A stretch of 64,000 nt of DNA from NCBI GenBank assembly GCA_002840565.1, contig PHBK01000018.1:1-64000 (forward strand), given 5' to 3'. Positions within the stretch are counted from its first letter, which is position 1. Every line of letters starts with the position of its first letter. Origin of the DNA: Deltaproteobacteria bacterium HGW-Deltaproteobacteria-12 (GTDB lineage Bacteria; Desulfobacterota; Syntrophia; Syntrophales; Smithellaceae). Both the position numbers and the translations under genes were made by a program. The notes beneath the pieces are model-generated. The model ran no database searches. It was not told the DNA's origin and was given only the letters and a program-made list of their open reading frames with translations. Positions 1 through 8,612 of this stretch are shown piece after piece.

Positions 1-177
1 TGCCGGCGACTGGGTCTAAGCCAAAATTCTGTAAGCAATAATATGAGAAGCTGATTGACAAGTACCGTTTTTCAAATAGAATGGAAGCAGGATTCAACTT
101 ACAGAAGAAATTATTGAGCAGCTCAGAAAGGAATATTTACAGATCCCGCAAAATGTAATGAAAGGGGGAATAATTCC
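1..177. other. Left edge of window, no supported gene
   Basis: No gene can be supported here. On the + strand a reading frame ends in TAA at 17-19 and could be the last codons of a gene lying to the left. A second frame, 80-181, is open for about 33 codons without a start and reads protein-like, so it could be a remnant, but there is nothing to identify. A purine-rich ribosome binding site (AAAGGGGG, about 160-167) belongs to the next gene. Confidence 0.3.
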
Positions 178-633
178 ATGACAAAACAAGCCATAAGAAT
201 CATTGCAACTCTTTCCGTTGTACTTCTCATCCAGTCTGGCTGTACCATGGTTCGAACTAGACAGGAAATGGGCCAGGCGACTCCGGTCATCAAGGAAGAA
301 CTCGTTAAAACTTCCCAAAGCTGGGATGGGAAGGTTTTGCCAGCATACCCGCAAGGTCAGCCTGAGATCACTATTCTGCGGATTAACATTCCCGCCGGAG
401 CCCGGCTCGAAACCCACCACCATCCGGTGATCAATGCCGGGGTACTGACACGCGGGCAACTTACGGTCGTCACGACGGACGGCAAAACGCTTTACCTCAA
501 AGCAGGAGATCCGATCGTCGAGGTGGTGAACACGCTACACTATGGCACTAATCACGGAAGCGCTCCTGCAGAGATTATCGTCTTTTATACTGGAATCATT
601 GGCAGCCCGATAACCATTACCGAAGAGCGATAA
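178..633 (+). CDS. Cupin-domain exported lipoprotein
   Basis: A 151-residue protein with an N-terminal hydrophobic segment ending in QSGC near residue 22, which looks like a lenient lipobox, so it is probably exported and lipid-anchored. Residues about 60-140 form one cupin barrel: the first motif is carried by the HHHP cluster near residue 82 in a G-x5-HHH context, and the second by the GDP...N..H stretch near residues 110-125. Single-domain cupins of this kind bind a metal and often have no assigned reaction. The start is chosen because AAAGGGGG precedes the ATG at a normal distance. It stands alone, with about 180 bp of non-coding DNA on its right. The cupin assignment is fairly secure and the function is unknown. 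Confidence 0.75.
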   Translation: MTKQAIRIIATLSVVLLIQSGCTMVRTRQEMGQATPVIKEELVKTSQSWDGKVLPAYPQGQPEITILRINIPAGARLETHHHPVINAGVLTRGQLTVVTTDGKTLYLKAGDPIVEVVNTLHYGTNHGSAPAEIIVFYTGIIGSPITITEER

Positions 634-810
634 TTTCCATTTGTCTATCTGGCCACCAGAGCAGAACACTATCTGGCATTTCCCGAAAATGGATAAATTG
701 CTTCCTGTATTTGATGAATCCAGAATATCTACTTCATTGTAGATTTCAATCTAAAAAAGTGATAACCAGTCCAAATATCAAAGCGATTAGAGCAAAAGAA
801 GAGGGAACGA

Positions 811-1440
811 ATGCAAAGGATTTTACTGACCGTATTTGTATTGTTAATCCTTTCAATGACGTGTGTAAATAACTCGTACTCGATGGCCCAGATCTCCCTC
901 CAAAACAATACAAGCTCCTGGCTCAATCTTTACATCGACGGCAACTTCGGCTGCGGCCCGGTGATGCCGAATGGGTTTTGCACGTCCAGTGTAAATCCCG
1001 GAGCCCGTGTACTGGAGGCAAGGAAGAGAGGTTCTTCTGAGCCAATTGTTCCTGCGGAGACAGTCAACATCGGAGACGGGACATCTCCAACCTGGACTGT
1101 TACCATTGAAGACCCCGATTCGGCCCTTATTAAGAAGCTGGACGGGGCACGGTTTGTCAATAAGAGAAATTGGCCAACTATTGGTGCTGAGTATGAGCTA
1201 AATATTTCCGGGATAACGCTTGTTTGGCAAATGCGTTTTACGTGGGCTGCGCTTGGCGTGGTACTGCCTCGCCCGATTGGGACATGGTCTGAACTTGGAC
1301 GGGGACAAATTGTCGGACGTGAAGCCCATATCTATATACAGAAACCGGTGCCGGATGACGTGAAATTTACTATTAGTGATGACGGTAATAGCATAACTTA
1401 CAAGGAAAGTTCCGGCACTTTTACTTTCTACCGTCAGTAA
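811..1440 (+). CDS. Exported protein of unknown function
   Basis: I do not recognise this 209-residue protein. Residues 1-25 are a clear signal peptide (positive start, long leucine/isoleucine/valine core), so the mature protein is periplasmic or outer-membrane associated. The rest is rich in short polar and aromatic stretches typical of beta-structure, with one pair of cysteines (FGCGP and GFCTS) close together near residues 48-58 that could form a disulfide. AAGAGGGAACG precedes the ATG as a ribosome binding site. The gene has no operon partner, and a 480-bp stretch without genes follows. Composition and start context look like a genuine gene. Confidence 0.6.
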   Translation: MQRILLTVFVLLILSMTCVNNSYSMAQISLQNNTSSWLNLYIDGNFGCGPVMPNGFCTSSVNPGARVLEARKRGSSEPIVPAETVNIGDGTSPTWTVTIEDPDSALIKKLDGARFVNKRNWPTIGAEYELNISGITLVWQMRFTWAALGVVLPRPIGTWSELGRGQIVGREAHIYIQKPVPDDVKFTISDDGNSITYKESSGTFTFYRQ

Positions 1441-1919
1441 AGAAAAAAATGAAATGATCTTCTATCGAGTTGTTCCACTGTATCGCTAACGCTCCCGGTG
1501 AACTCTTTGTTACACCTTTCAATGAGTAATGTTTAGTTTTATTGATCCCATGATAGTGCGGACTCGTAGGTGCTATACGCACACACTGCTTCCTGAAATG
1601 AAGCATCCCGTGGTTTTGACGGGCAGCCAAACTTTCAATCCGAAATGAATGTCGATTATCTTTATGGTGACCCTGGCTACTCCTGTGTCGAGCACAGCCA
1701 GGCATGACGTATCAAAGAAAAAGGCATGTGGGAGAGTTCTGCCATAATTTCCCAAGGAACGAGTCGTCTCCTCATATCATTCCCGCAATTCCCGGCTCAG
1801 CTACCCATCTTTTGTCGCCTTTTTCCCTTGACTTACAAGATTGCCCTGTCTTATAATCCGACCGTCGAAAAGCAATACCTTATCAATAATAATTAGTCTG
1901 CAATCGTTCCAGAACAGCA
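1441..1919. other. Gene-free stretch with promoter at its right end
   Basis: No reading frame here has a credible start or recognisable product on either strand. The only signal I can support is the sigma70-type promoter at 1828-1857, which serves the gene to the right. The rest may be decayed sequence. Confidence 0.5.
1828..1857 (+). promoter_or_regulatory. Sigma70-type promoter for the rubredoxin-like membrane protein
   Basis: TTGACT at 1828-1833 and a perfect TATAAT at 1852-1857 are separated by 18 bp. The promoter lies about 80 bp upstream of the start codon at 1935, pointing at that gene. Match to consensus is 5/6 and 6/6. Confidence 0.6.
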
Positions 1920-1934
1920 ATGGCGGGGGAGAAG

Positions 1935-2495
1935 ATGTCTGATTACATCAGATGTAAAGCTTGCGGCTACGTAACGACACAAGGCACAGCAGGAAATGTC
2001 TGCCCTGCCTGCGGCGTTCCTTCCAAAATGTTTGAATCCTTCACGCAAACTATGTCCGAATCCCGCAGACGAATTCTGGATCTGCACACCCATCCGGTCA
2101 TGGTTCATTTTCCCCAGGCCTTCACCTTGACGCTTTTTGCCTTGAGCCTGTTTTATTTTTTCGCTCCGTCCGGTTTAAAGCCGGCTTTGCTCTCTACCGT
2201 GCAGGTCTTGTCGATATTGCTTCCATGTGGTGTCATTGGCTCTGTTGCCACCGGCCTGTTAGACGGCAATCTGCGCTTTCGGAAAGTGACGACGCCTCTG
2301 CTGAAAAAGAAAATCCTGTTGAGTCTGATCTTTTTTGTCCTCTCGACCGCTTTGGCGATGCTTGCCGTCCAGGGCCGCGTTGAAACATTTCCCTCTCACA
2401 TGATGTATACGGCCCTTGCCGCCTGTGCGTCGCTTTGCGGCGCCCTTCTGGGGCTGATAGGCGGCAGGCTTTTGAATGCAAAGTTTCCCGGCTAG
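1935..2495 (+). CDS. Rubredoxin-like domain fused to DUF2231-type membrane protein
   Basis: About 186 residues. The N-terminus carries two CxxC pairs (RCKACGY and VCPACGV, about 16 residues apart), a rubredoxin-type knuckle expected to bind one iron or zinc. After a short linker come four hydrophobic segments (residues about 45-65, 75-100, 115-135 and 145-170), with the HPVMVHFP motif at the start of the first, as in DUF2231 inner-membrane proteins. The start at 1935 is preferred over the in-frame ATG at 1920 because GGGGGAGAAG precedes it. A redox-sensing or electron-carrying role in the membrane is plausible, but only inferred. A strong promoter lies upstream and a GC-rich hairpin follows. 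Confidence 0.7.
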   Translation: MSDYIRCKACGYVTTQGTAGNVCPACGVPSKMFESFTQTMSESRRRILDLHTHPVMVHFPQAFTLTLFALSLFYFFAPSGLKPALLSTVQVLSILLPCGVIGSVATGLLDGNLRFRKVTTPLLKKKILLSLIFFVLSTALAMLAVQGRVETFPSHMMYTALAACASLCGALLGLIGGRLLNAKFPG

Positions 2496-2509
2496 CTTTG
2501 GCCGGTCAC

Positions 2510-2526
2510 GCCGCCTTTGAGGCGGC
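2510..2526 (+). terminator. GC-rich hairpin after the rubredoxin-like gene
   Basis: GCCGCC and GGCGGC flank a 5-base loop just after the stop codon at 2495. No T-run follows, so termination is possible but not certain. Confidence 0.35.
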
Positions 2527-2646
2527 ATCTGGTTAGATGACATGAATTCTAGATGCTCAACTTTCAGATGATCTTGAAGAGAAAGATTTCTCGAAACAGG
2601 GGACAGGATATCCGACTTGCGAAAAGTTCTATAAGAGGAGGAGAAA

Positions 2647-3066
2647 ATGAAAAGATTATTTTCCGTATTGGCAATTACATTAATGGTTTTTTTCGCAACA
2701 GCTACATACGCCGCAGACGAAAAGACCGAAACACTCGAAACGGCAAAAACAAAGCACTCTATGCATTCAGGCAAACAAAACGACACGCACATGCCCATGG
2801 AGTGCCCCATGATGAAATCTGTCAGCGATATCAAGCTCATAATGAGACAGATGCTTGATCTGCAGAGGCGCAGCCTGAAAGCATCCACTTCCGAAAAGAC
2901 AAAAATCAATGAAGAAATCACAGGCCTCATTAAACAAATTAATGCTATGCCGGAGAAAATGGATTGCCCCATGATGAAGCAGAAACAAAATGATTCCTCC
3001 AACAAGATAACTGAACCGAAGGAGCAAACAAGTAAAGACGCGAAACCGTCGGAACATAAACATTAA
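2647..3066 (+). CDS. Periplasmic Met/His/Cys-rich metal-binding protein
   Basis: A 139-residue protein with a signal peptide (residues 1-22, cleavage after ATYA). The mature part is hydrophilic and helical and carries two copies of CPMM (ECPMMK near residue 56 and DCPMMK near residue 107), many histidines and methionines, and a lysine/histidine tail ending HKH. The CPMM repeats look like soft-metal sites, most likely copper, which fits the copper operon just downstream. AGGAGGAGAAA gives a strong ribosome binding site. No family name can be given with certainty. Copper or silver binding in the periplasm is an inference from composition and neighbours. Confidence 0.7.
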   Translation: MKRLFSVLAITLMVFFATATYAADEKTETLETAKTKHSMHSGKQNDTHMPMECPMMKSVSDIKLIMRQMLDLQRRSLKASTSEKTKINEEITGLIKQINAMPEKMDCPMMKQKQNDSSNKITEPKEQTSKDAKPSEHKH

Positions 3067-3187
3067 AGAATAATTGGGGACGGTTCCATTTAATAATAGC
3101 TCAACCCTTATCTACAGACGATCGCAGCCCGCGGGCTGCTCCTGCTGTGCTTTTCGTTAAATGCGAAACTTTTACCACGAGGTGTTT

Positions 3188-3556
3188 ATGGCAACCTCTG
3201 CTTTTCGATACCTTTTGCTGTCAGGACTACTGCTGAGTTCATCGCTGGCTGCTGCCCAGCCTGTATCAAACGATGGTACAGCCGTTCAAAATGCAGCAGA
3301 ATCATCACCCTTACAACTTCAGTACTTCTCTGTGTTTACCCGCTATCAATCTTTCAGGGAACAACCACTGCGCTCCTGGAAGGAGACCAACGACACTGTG
3401 GGTAAAATCGGCGGTTGGCGTTTTTATACCAGGGATGCACAACAGCCTGGCACGGGCGCTTCTGCAGATGGTGCCAACTCTGATGCCGAAAAGAAACAGC
3501 CACCCGGGCCGATCAAGAGGTCAGATCAACACTCAGAGCATGGGAGAAAGCCGTGA
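3188..3556 (+). CDS. Small exported protein opening the copper operon
   Basis: A 122-residue protein with a signal peptide (leucine/serine-rich core, cleavage near LAAAQP) and a low-complexity, charged C-terminus. I do not recognise a domain. The start at 3188 is chosen over an upstream in-frame ATG because ACGAGGTG lies 4-10 bases before it. Its stop codon overlaps the start of the outer-membrane efflux gene (TGATG), so the two are translationally coupled. The position suggests an accessory role in periplasmic copper handling, but the sequence itself gives no direct evidence of metal binding. Confidence 0.6.
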   Translation: MATSAFRYLLLSGLLLSSSLAAAQPVSNDGTAVQNAAESSPLQLQYFSVFTRYQSFREQPLRSWKETNDTVGKIGGWRFYTRDAQQPGTGASADGANSDAEKKQPPGPIKRSDQHSEHGRKP

Positions 3557-4992
3557 TGTACAAGGGTCCATTTCATTACCTCTGCAGAATTTTTCTGGTA
3601 CTGCTCACCGTGGGGATTATCGGCGGCTGCGCCAGCGTTGACTTCAATAAATCCCTGAGTGCAACAAATCAGATTGCCGCCGGATTTACCGGGGGTAAGC
3701 TGTCTTTGGCCCAGACCGAAGAGCAGCGCGCAGAGATGAACCGCGTTGCCGAAGAGCTCCTGCAAAAGCCGGTACGCCAAAACGATGCTGTCTTGCTTGC
3801 ACTGGTAAACAGCCCCGGATTGCAGGCCATGCTGGCTCAGAACTGGTCGGATGCCGCCCGGGTGGCCCAAACCGGCCGTATTGCCAACCCAGTCTTGTCC
3901 TTTGAGCACTTATTATCGACTGGTGAACGAGAACTTTCGGGCATGATTGCCTTCGGCCTGCTGGATCTGCTGACACTGCCGCAACGCTCCGGCATGGCCC
4001 AGCGTATGATTGATCAGACGCAGCTGCAACTGACCAGTGATGTTATCGACCATATTACCCAGGTGCGACAGGCATGGGTCAAGGCGGTGGCTACCCGCCA
4101 GAGCCTCTTGTATGCCAAGCAGGTGTATGATGCAGCCGAGGCAAGCGCCGAACTGGGGCGTCTCCTTCAGTCGGCCGGTAATTTCAATAAAATTCAGCGG
4201 GCCCGCCAGCATTCATTTTACGCTGATGCCACCACAAAATGGGCAATAGCCCAGCATAACGCCACGGCCGCACGAGAAGAGCTGATCCGCCTCGTCGGTC
4301 TGACCGATGCTCAGGCCAATCGTCTCCAGCTGCCGGACAGGCTGCCCGATCTGCCTAAAGAACCGCTCTCCCCGGAACATGCCGGCAGCAGCACCAGTAA
4401 GACCCGCCTTGACATCCGGCTTGCGCAGGCTGAATACGAGGCTGCCGCAAAAGCCCAGGGACTGACCCTGTTGACCAGCTTCACCGACATTGGACTGGGG
4501 TTGCGGTATGACTCGGTCAAAGACAGGATCAATGGCCACAAGACTATCAAGCGTGGATACGAAATCAGTGTTCGCTTGCCGATTTTCGACTGGGGCGACA
4601 ATCAGCGCGATGCAATGAATGCGCGGACTCTGGCTGCCGCTTATCGGCTCGAAGCAACGACCCGTGCAGCAGGTTCAAACCTTCGCCAGAGCTATTCAGC
4701 CTATCGGACGACCTACGACATTGCCCGCCATTATCGTGATGAAGTCGTGCCGTTACGTAAAAACATTTCCGAAGAAAACCTGCTCCGCTACAACGGCATG
4801 CTGATCGGGGTGTTTGAACTGCTGGCAGACTCGCGTGACCAGATTAACAGCGTGATTGCGGCCATCGATGCCGAACGGCAATTTTGGCTGGCCGATGCTG
4901 CCCTGCAGGCTTCCATGATCGGCAGGCCGGTAAACACTTCAATTCCTGTCACGGCAGCCAGCGGCAGGGAGGTTGGCGATGCGCCCCATTGA
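3556..4992 (+). CDS. TolC/CusC-family outer-membrane efflux lipoprotein
   Basis: About 478 residues with a lipobox (IIGGCAS near residue 25), followed by two long alpha-helical halves typical of the outer-membrane efflux protein family. These trimeric channels cross the outer membrane and periplasm and serve RND or other exporters. Length fits CusC-type members. The gene starts inside the stop codon of the previous gene and is followed within 80 bp by the multicopper oxidase, so it belongs to the copper operon. No inner-membrane RND pump (CusA) or adaptor (CusB) is encoded nearby, so the channel either works with a pump encoded elsewhere or has another role in copper detoxification. Confidence 0.85.
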   Translation: MYKGPFHYLCRIFLVLLTVGIIGGCASVDFNKSLSATNQIAAGFTGGKLSLAQTEEQRAEMNRVAEELLQKPVRQNDAVLLALVNSPGLQAMLAQNWSDAARVAQTGRIANPVLSFEHLLSTGERELSGMIAFGLLDLLTLPQRSGMAQRMIDQTQLQLTSDVIDHITQVRQAWVKAVATRQSLLYAKQVYDAAEASAELGRLLQSAGNFNKIQRARQHSFYADATTKWAIAQHNATAAREELIRLVGLTDAQANRLQLPDRLPDLPKEPLSPEHAGSSTSKTRLDIRLAQAEYEAAAKAQGLTLLTSFTDIGLGLRYDSVKDRINGHKTIKRGYEISVRLPIFDWGDNQRDAMNARTLAAAYRLEATTRAAGSNLRQSYSAYRTTYDIARHYRDEVVPLRKNISEENLLRYNGMLIGVFELLADSRDQINSVIAAIDAERQFWLADAALQASMIGRPVNTSIPVTAASGREVGDAPH

Positions 4993-5067
4993 TTCCGCCT
5001 CAATCAGGCAGCAAGCGATTTATTGCAAAAACCAACGAGTAGGCACCCCCAATCGGAGGTATACCTG

Positions 5068-6480
5068 ATGAGTTCACGAAGAGATTTCCTGAGGGCGGTC
5101 GGGATTGCCGGCGGGGCTTTTGCAGCCTCCTCGGTCAGCCGAGCGGTCATGGCTGCGTTGCCCGAACCAGCAATACAAGCATCTCCTGACACCATGCCGC
5201 CGCTGGTGCCAAACAGTGGATATCCATACAACCCGGTTGTGACGCTCAACGGCTGGACATTGCCCTGGCGTATGAATAAAGGGGTTAAAGAGTTTCATCT
5301 GGTGGCGGAGCCCGTTGTGCGTGAAATGGCGCCCGGCATGAAGGCGCACCTGTGGGGTTACAACGGACAAAGTCCAGGTCCTACCATTGAGGTGGTCGAA
5401 GGTGATCGTGTGCGCATATTTGTGACCAACAGGCTCCCCGAGCATACCAGCATCCACTGGCACGGCCAGCGGCTTCCCAACGGCATGGATGGCGTTGCCG
5501 GCCTTAACCAGCCGGCGATCCAGCCGGGCAAAACCTTTGTCTATGAATTTGTAGCCCGGCGCCCCGGTACGTTTATGTACCATCCCCACGCCGATGAAAT
5601 GACCCAGATGGCGATGGGGATGATGGGGTTCTGGGTCACCCATCCCAAGGCACGACATCCGCTGATCGACGAGGTACAGCGAGATTTCTGCTTCCTGCTG
5701 AATTCCTACGACATAGATCCGGGCAGCTATACCCCGAAGATTATGACCATGCTGGACTTCAACCTCTGGTCCTGGAACAGCCGCATATTTCCTGGCATCG
5801 ATTCGCTGAACGTGCGTTTGAATGACAAGGTGCGCATCCGCATCGGCAATCTGACCATGACGAACCACCCGATACATCTCCATGGTCACGAGTTTGTGGT
5901 GGCCGGTACGGACGGCGGACCGGTACCGAAGAGCGCCCGCTGGCCCGAGGTTACTACCGATATTGCTGTCGGCCAGATGCGGCAGATCGAATTTCTGGCC
6001 GACAAAGAGGGTGACTGGGCTTTTCACTGCCATAAGAGTCACCACACGATGAATGCGATGGGGCATGACATCCCCACAATGATCGGTGTCGATCACCGGA
6101 GCGTGGCCAGGAAGATCACCAGCCTGATTCCGGACTACATGGTAATGGGTGAGCGCGGCATGGCTGATATGGCCGAAATGCAGATGCCGCTGCCTGACAA
6201 CACGATTCCGATGATGACCGGTGACGGGCCGTTTGGTTCCGTGGAAATGGGGGGGATGTTCTCGGTGGTCAAGGTACGCAAAAACCAGAAACCGGGAGAT
6301 TACACCAATCCGGGGTGGTACAGGCAGCCATCCGGCACGGTAGCCTTTGAATACACCGGAGCACTGTCAGAGCCGGCGCGCGTTAAATCTGAATCAGGAG
6401 AATCCATGCCGCTTAAGCAGAAACCTGCCCAGGATATGGAATTCCAGATTCGCAAACCAACCGGCCACAACGGCCATTGA
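5068..6480 (+). CDS. Tat-exported multicopper oxidase (CopA/CueO-like)
   Basis: A 470-residue periplasmic multicopper oxidase that probably oxidises Cu(I) to Cu(II). The N-terminus SSRRDFLRA is a twin-arginine export signal. All four copper motifs are present: IHWHGQR (residues about 130-136) and MYHPHAD (about 170) in the first half, and HPIHLHGHEF and HCHKSHHTMNAMGH in the second half, together giving the type 1, 2 and 3 copper ligands. A methionine-rich stretch (residues about 355-400) resembles the copper-capturing insert of CueO/CopA proteins. The start at 5068 is chosen because CGGAGG stands before it and the Tat motif follows at once. The upstream and downstream genes are also copper proteins. 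Confidence 0.92.
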   Translation: MSSRRDFLRAVGIAGGAFAASSVSRAVMAALPEPAIQASPDTMPPLVPNSGYPYNPVVTLNGWTLPWRMNKGVKEFHLVAEPVVREMAPGMKAHLWGYNGQSPGPTIEVVEGDRVRIFVTNRLPEHTSIHWHGQRLPNGMDGVAGLNQPAIQPGKTFVYEFVARRPGTFMYHPHADEMTQMAMGMMGFWVTHPKARHPLIDEVQRDFCFLLNSYDIDPGSYTPKIMTMLDFNLWSWNSRIFPGIDSLNVRLNDKVRIRIGNLTMTNHPIHLHGHEFVVAGTDGGPVPKSARWPEVTTDIAVGQMRQIEFLADKEGDWAFHCHKSHHTMNAMGHDIPTMIGVDHRSVARKITSLIPDYMVMGERGMADMAEMQMPLPDNTIPMMTGDGPFGSVEMGGMFSVVKVRKNQKPGDYTNPGWYRQPSGTVAFEYTGALSEPARVKSESGESMPLKQKPAQDMEFQIRKPTGHNGH

Positions 6481-6496
6481 ACAGAAGAGGTCAACC

Positions 6497-6994
6497 ATGA
6501 AACTCAAGTATGTTATCGCACTGCTGTCAATCATTGTCTTTTCAAGTTTAGCAGGAGCAAGTGGTGGACATCCCGGCGGCCACGGATCGGCCGATGCCAT
6601 CGGGCGTGTCGGTAAGCCGGAAAAGGTGACCCGTACCATCAACATTGACATGTCGGATGCAATGAGATTTACCCCATCTGCCATAACCGTCAAACAGGGA
6701 GAAACGATCCGGTTCATTGTCAAAAATTCCGGCAAAATTCCGCACGAAATGGTCCTGGGAACGGAAAAAGAACTGATGGAACACTATGAAGCCATGAAGA
6801 AGCATCCAGAGATGGAGCATGCTGATGACAACATGGTGTCGGTTCAGCCGGGAAAAACCGGTGAGATCATCTGGCATTTCACCAAAGCGGGGACTGTTTC
6901 GTTTGCCTGTCTGCTGCCGGGGCACTATGAAGCGGGGATGAAGGGAGCGGTAAAGGTGAAAGCCGACGCCAGGAAAAACAGGGATACAAAATGA
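6497..6994 (+). CDS. Periplasmic cupredoxin (type 1 copper protein)
   Basis: A 165-residue exported blue-copper-type protein. A signal peptide covers residues 1-22, followed by a Gly/His-rich segment (GGHPGGHGS) that may collect metal. The cupredoxin fold has the expected ligand set: a histidine in IPHEM and, at the C-terminus, Cys, His and Met in FACLLPGHYEAGM. The start at 6497 follows GAAGAGG. It lies 16 bp after the multicopper oxidase and overlaps the next gene by four bases (ATGA). It probably carries copper or electrons to or from the oxidase. Confidence 0.88.
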   Translation: MKLKYVIALLSIIVFSSLAGASGGHPGGHGSADAIGRVGKPEKVTRTINIDMSDAMRFTPSAITVKQGETIRFIVKNSGKIPHEMVLGTEKELMEHYEAMKKHPEMEHADDNMVSVQPGKTGEIIWHFTKAGTVSFACLLPGHYEAGMKGAVKVKADARKNRDTK

Positions 6995-7335
6995 AAACCA
7001 TGAAATCACTGTCCACAGCCCTTGTTATCTTTTTGATGGCAGGCTTTTCCGGAAATGCACTGTCTGAGGAAAAACCGGTCGATGCTGTTATGCAGCAGGC
7101 GCCAGCTTCAATTGAGATGACTGACGGCGTAATACGCAAGGTTGACAAGACAAACAGCAAAATCACCATAAAACATGGAGAAATCAAAAATCTTGATATG
7201 CCGGGGATGACAATGGTGTTTCAGGTAAAACACCCCGACTTGCTTGATAAGGTGCAAGCTGGAGACAAAGTGAAATTCAGGGCCGAAAAATCTGGTAGTG
7301 CGTTTGTGGTCACTGACATCCAGTTAGATAAATAG
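6991..7335 (+). CDS. CusF-like periplasmic copper-binding protein
   Basis: A 114-residue protein with a signal peptide (residues 1-25) and a single CusF-type OB-fold. The motif around MPGMTMVFQV (residues about 71-80) supplies the two methionines used by CusF for Cu(I)/Ag(I). The preceding HGEIKNLDMPGM stretch also fits the family. CusF normally hands copper to the CusCBA pump. Here it ends the operon, coupled by ATGA overlap to the cupredoxin gene. A hairpin follows the gene. Confidence 0.85.
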   Translation: MKTMKSLSTALVIFLMAGFSGNALSEEKPVDAVMQQAPASIEMTDGVIRKVDKTNSKITIKHGEIKNLDMPGMTMVFQVKHPDLLDKVQAGDKVKFRAEKSGSAFVVTDIQLDK

Positions 7336-7407
7336 GCAATTGAGAGGTGCTTAACGTATCAGTCATTGACACGAGATATCCCCAAAAAAGAAGTCAACAA
7401 GGCTTAC

Positions 7408-7432
7408 GACCTGCCCGAAAACCCGGCAGGTC
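7408..7432 (+). terminator. Hairpin downstream of the copper operon
   Basis: GACCTGCC (7408-7415) and GGCAGGTC (7425-7432) form an 8-bp stem with a 9-base loop about 75 bp after the last copper gene. No long T-run follows, so it is a possible terminator only. Confidence 0.4.
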
Positions 7433-7478
7433 AAAGCCATGCCCGTTACTCTATTTCAGCCGGTAATCGTCGGTATTC

Positions 7479-8041
7479 TCAGTTTACTAAACTTATTGAC
7501 TTGTAGTTGTTTTCAGCAAGCAATCCTTCCCGAAATTGAGCAGTGGATGATTTTCCCAAATTTACTTTGATCAACTTAATAGCCACTGCGCAGAGCATCT
7601 CTTTGCGCCTGGGCTGCTGACCAACCCTGTTCTTTGTTTCCAATTTCCGAAGATAGTATTCCTGAAAATAGTTGCTCAGTACCGCTCCCTTCATGCCCAT
7701 GAAGAAAAGATATTTCCGTAAGAGCCATCGTCCCTTTTTGTTGGATATGCACTTCCGGCCAATGCGGGAACCAGAATCACTCTCCTGGGGATCATATCCA
7801 GCGTACTTCACGATCTGACGGGCGTTATGGAAATTAGCGGGATCGCCCAGTTCGCCCAAAAACACAGCGGCAGAAAGAGGGCCGATGCCCGGTATGCTCA
7901 TCAGATAGAAGGCTGCAGATGTCTCCTTCAGCAGGCATTTCAACTGCTTGTCTATATTTTTGAGCGACAGGACCGTCAGCTTCACTTCTTGCAGGCACAT
8001 TTGAACCCGGTATCGGTCAGCGATGCTAATCTGTTTTATGA
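7479..8041 (-). pseudogene. IS110-family transposase, C-terminal remnant
   Basis: The frame reads from about 8041 down to the stop at 7479 and gives the C-terminal part of an IS110/IS116/IS902 transposase. The Transposase_20 core is clear: IPGIGPLSAAVFLGELGD, followed by KYAGYDPQE and IGRKCISNKKGRWLLRKYL. The N-terminal DEDD catalytic domain is missing, and the frame meets a stop at the left border of the IS200-type element. It is therefore a truncated, inactive relic, most simply cut by insertion or recombination at about 8045. Confidence 0.8.
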
Positions 8042-8049
8042 AAACTTAA

Positions 8050-8612
8050 AACTTGAATACCCCGTCCTGTGGACGGGGATGAACAGTTTTCCTGCCGAAG
8101 ACAGGGACAAATGTGCTATGTATTGCACATGACTGTGAAAAGAACACCACATGCCGTATATGACACGAAATATCATATGGTTTGGGCTCCGAAGTACAGG
8201 AAGTGGATACTTCGGGGAGACATACAGGAGCGAGTAAAGAGTATATTTGAAGAAGTGGCATTGAATCACGGTTTTGAGATTGACACGATGGAAGTTGCCC
8301 CGGATCATGTTCACGTATTTTTTTCGTTTCCACCGCGATATAGTATTTCCAAGGTAGTGGGGATACTGAAGAGTGTGAGTGCAAGTGTGATATTTCATGA
8401 GCATCCAGAGGTGAAGAAGCATCTTTGGGGAGGCGAATTTTTGGAAGACGGATATTTTGCCCGTCCCTTAGGTTACGAGGCGGCTATTGACACAGGTAAC
8501 AGCCGAAGTAATCAGAAAATATATTCAGTATCACTGTGATCAAGAAACGACCCCAAAACAGTTAGAATTGTTTTAAGGTTTTAGATGCCCCGGCCAGTGG
8601 GCGGGGTAATTC
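8050..8612 (+). mobile_element. IS200/IS605-type insertion sequence
   Basis: The element is marked by subterminal hairpins of the kind recognised by Y1 (HUH) transposases: CCCCGTCC-TGT-GGACGGGG at 8060-8078 on the left, and an imperfect CCCCGGCC-AGT-GGGCGGGG at 8588-8606 on the right. Between them lies one tnpA-type gene and no tnpB. The borders are estimates a few bases outside the hairpins. It sits between a truncated IS110 and a truncated IS481/IS3-type transposase. Confidence 0.75.
8129..8576 (+). pseudogene. tnpA: Frameshifted IS200-type transposase (TnpA)
   Basis: The protein starts MTVKRTPHAVYD and carries the HUH motif (PDHVHVFF) and the EDGYFAR segment of IS200 transposases. From about 8490 the correct sequence moves to another frame, where AEVIRKYIQ, holding the catalytic tyrosine, and a normal tail ending QLELF with TAA at 8574-8576 can be read. 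The frame that is actually open instead runs into TGA at 8537-8539. The enzyme made would lack its nucleophile, so the copy should be unable to transpose by itself unless ribosomes shift frame. Confidence 0.75.

Noticed and set aside
3071-3090. Third copy of the palindrome-ended repeat near 3.07 kb
   Set aside because: Only about 11 bases resemble the end (ATTGGGGACGG); there is no matching second end, so at most a solo remnant.
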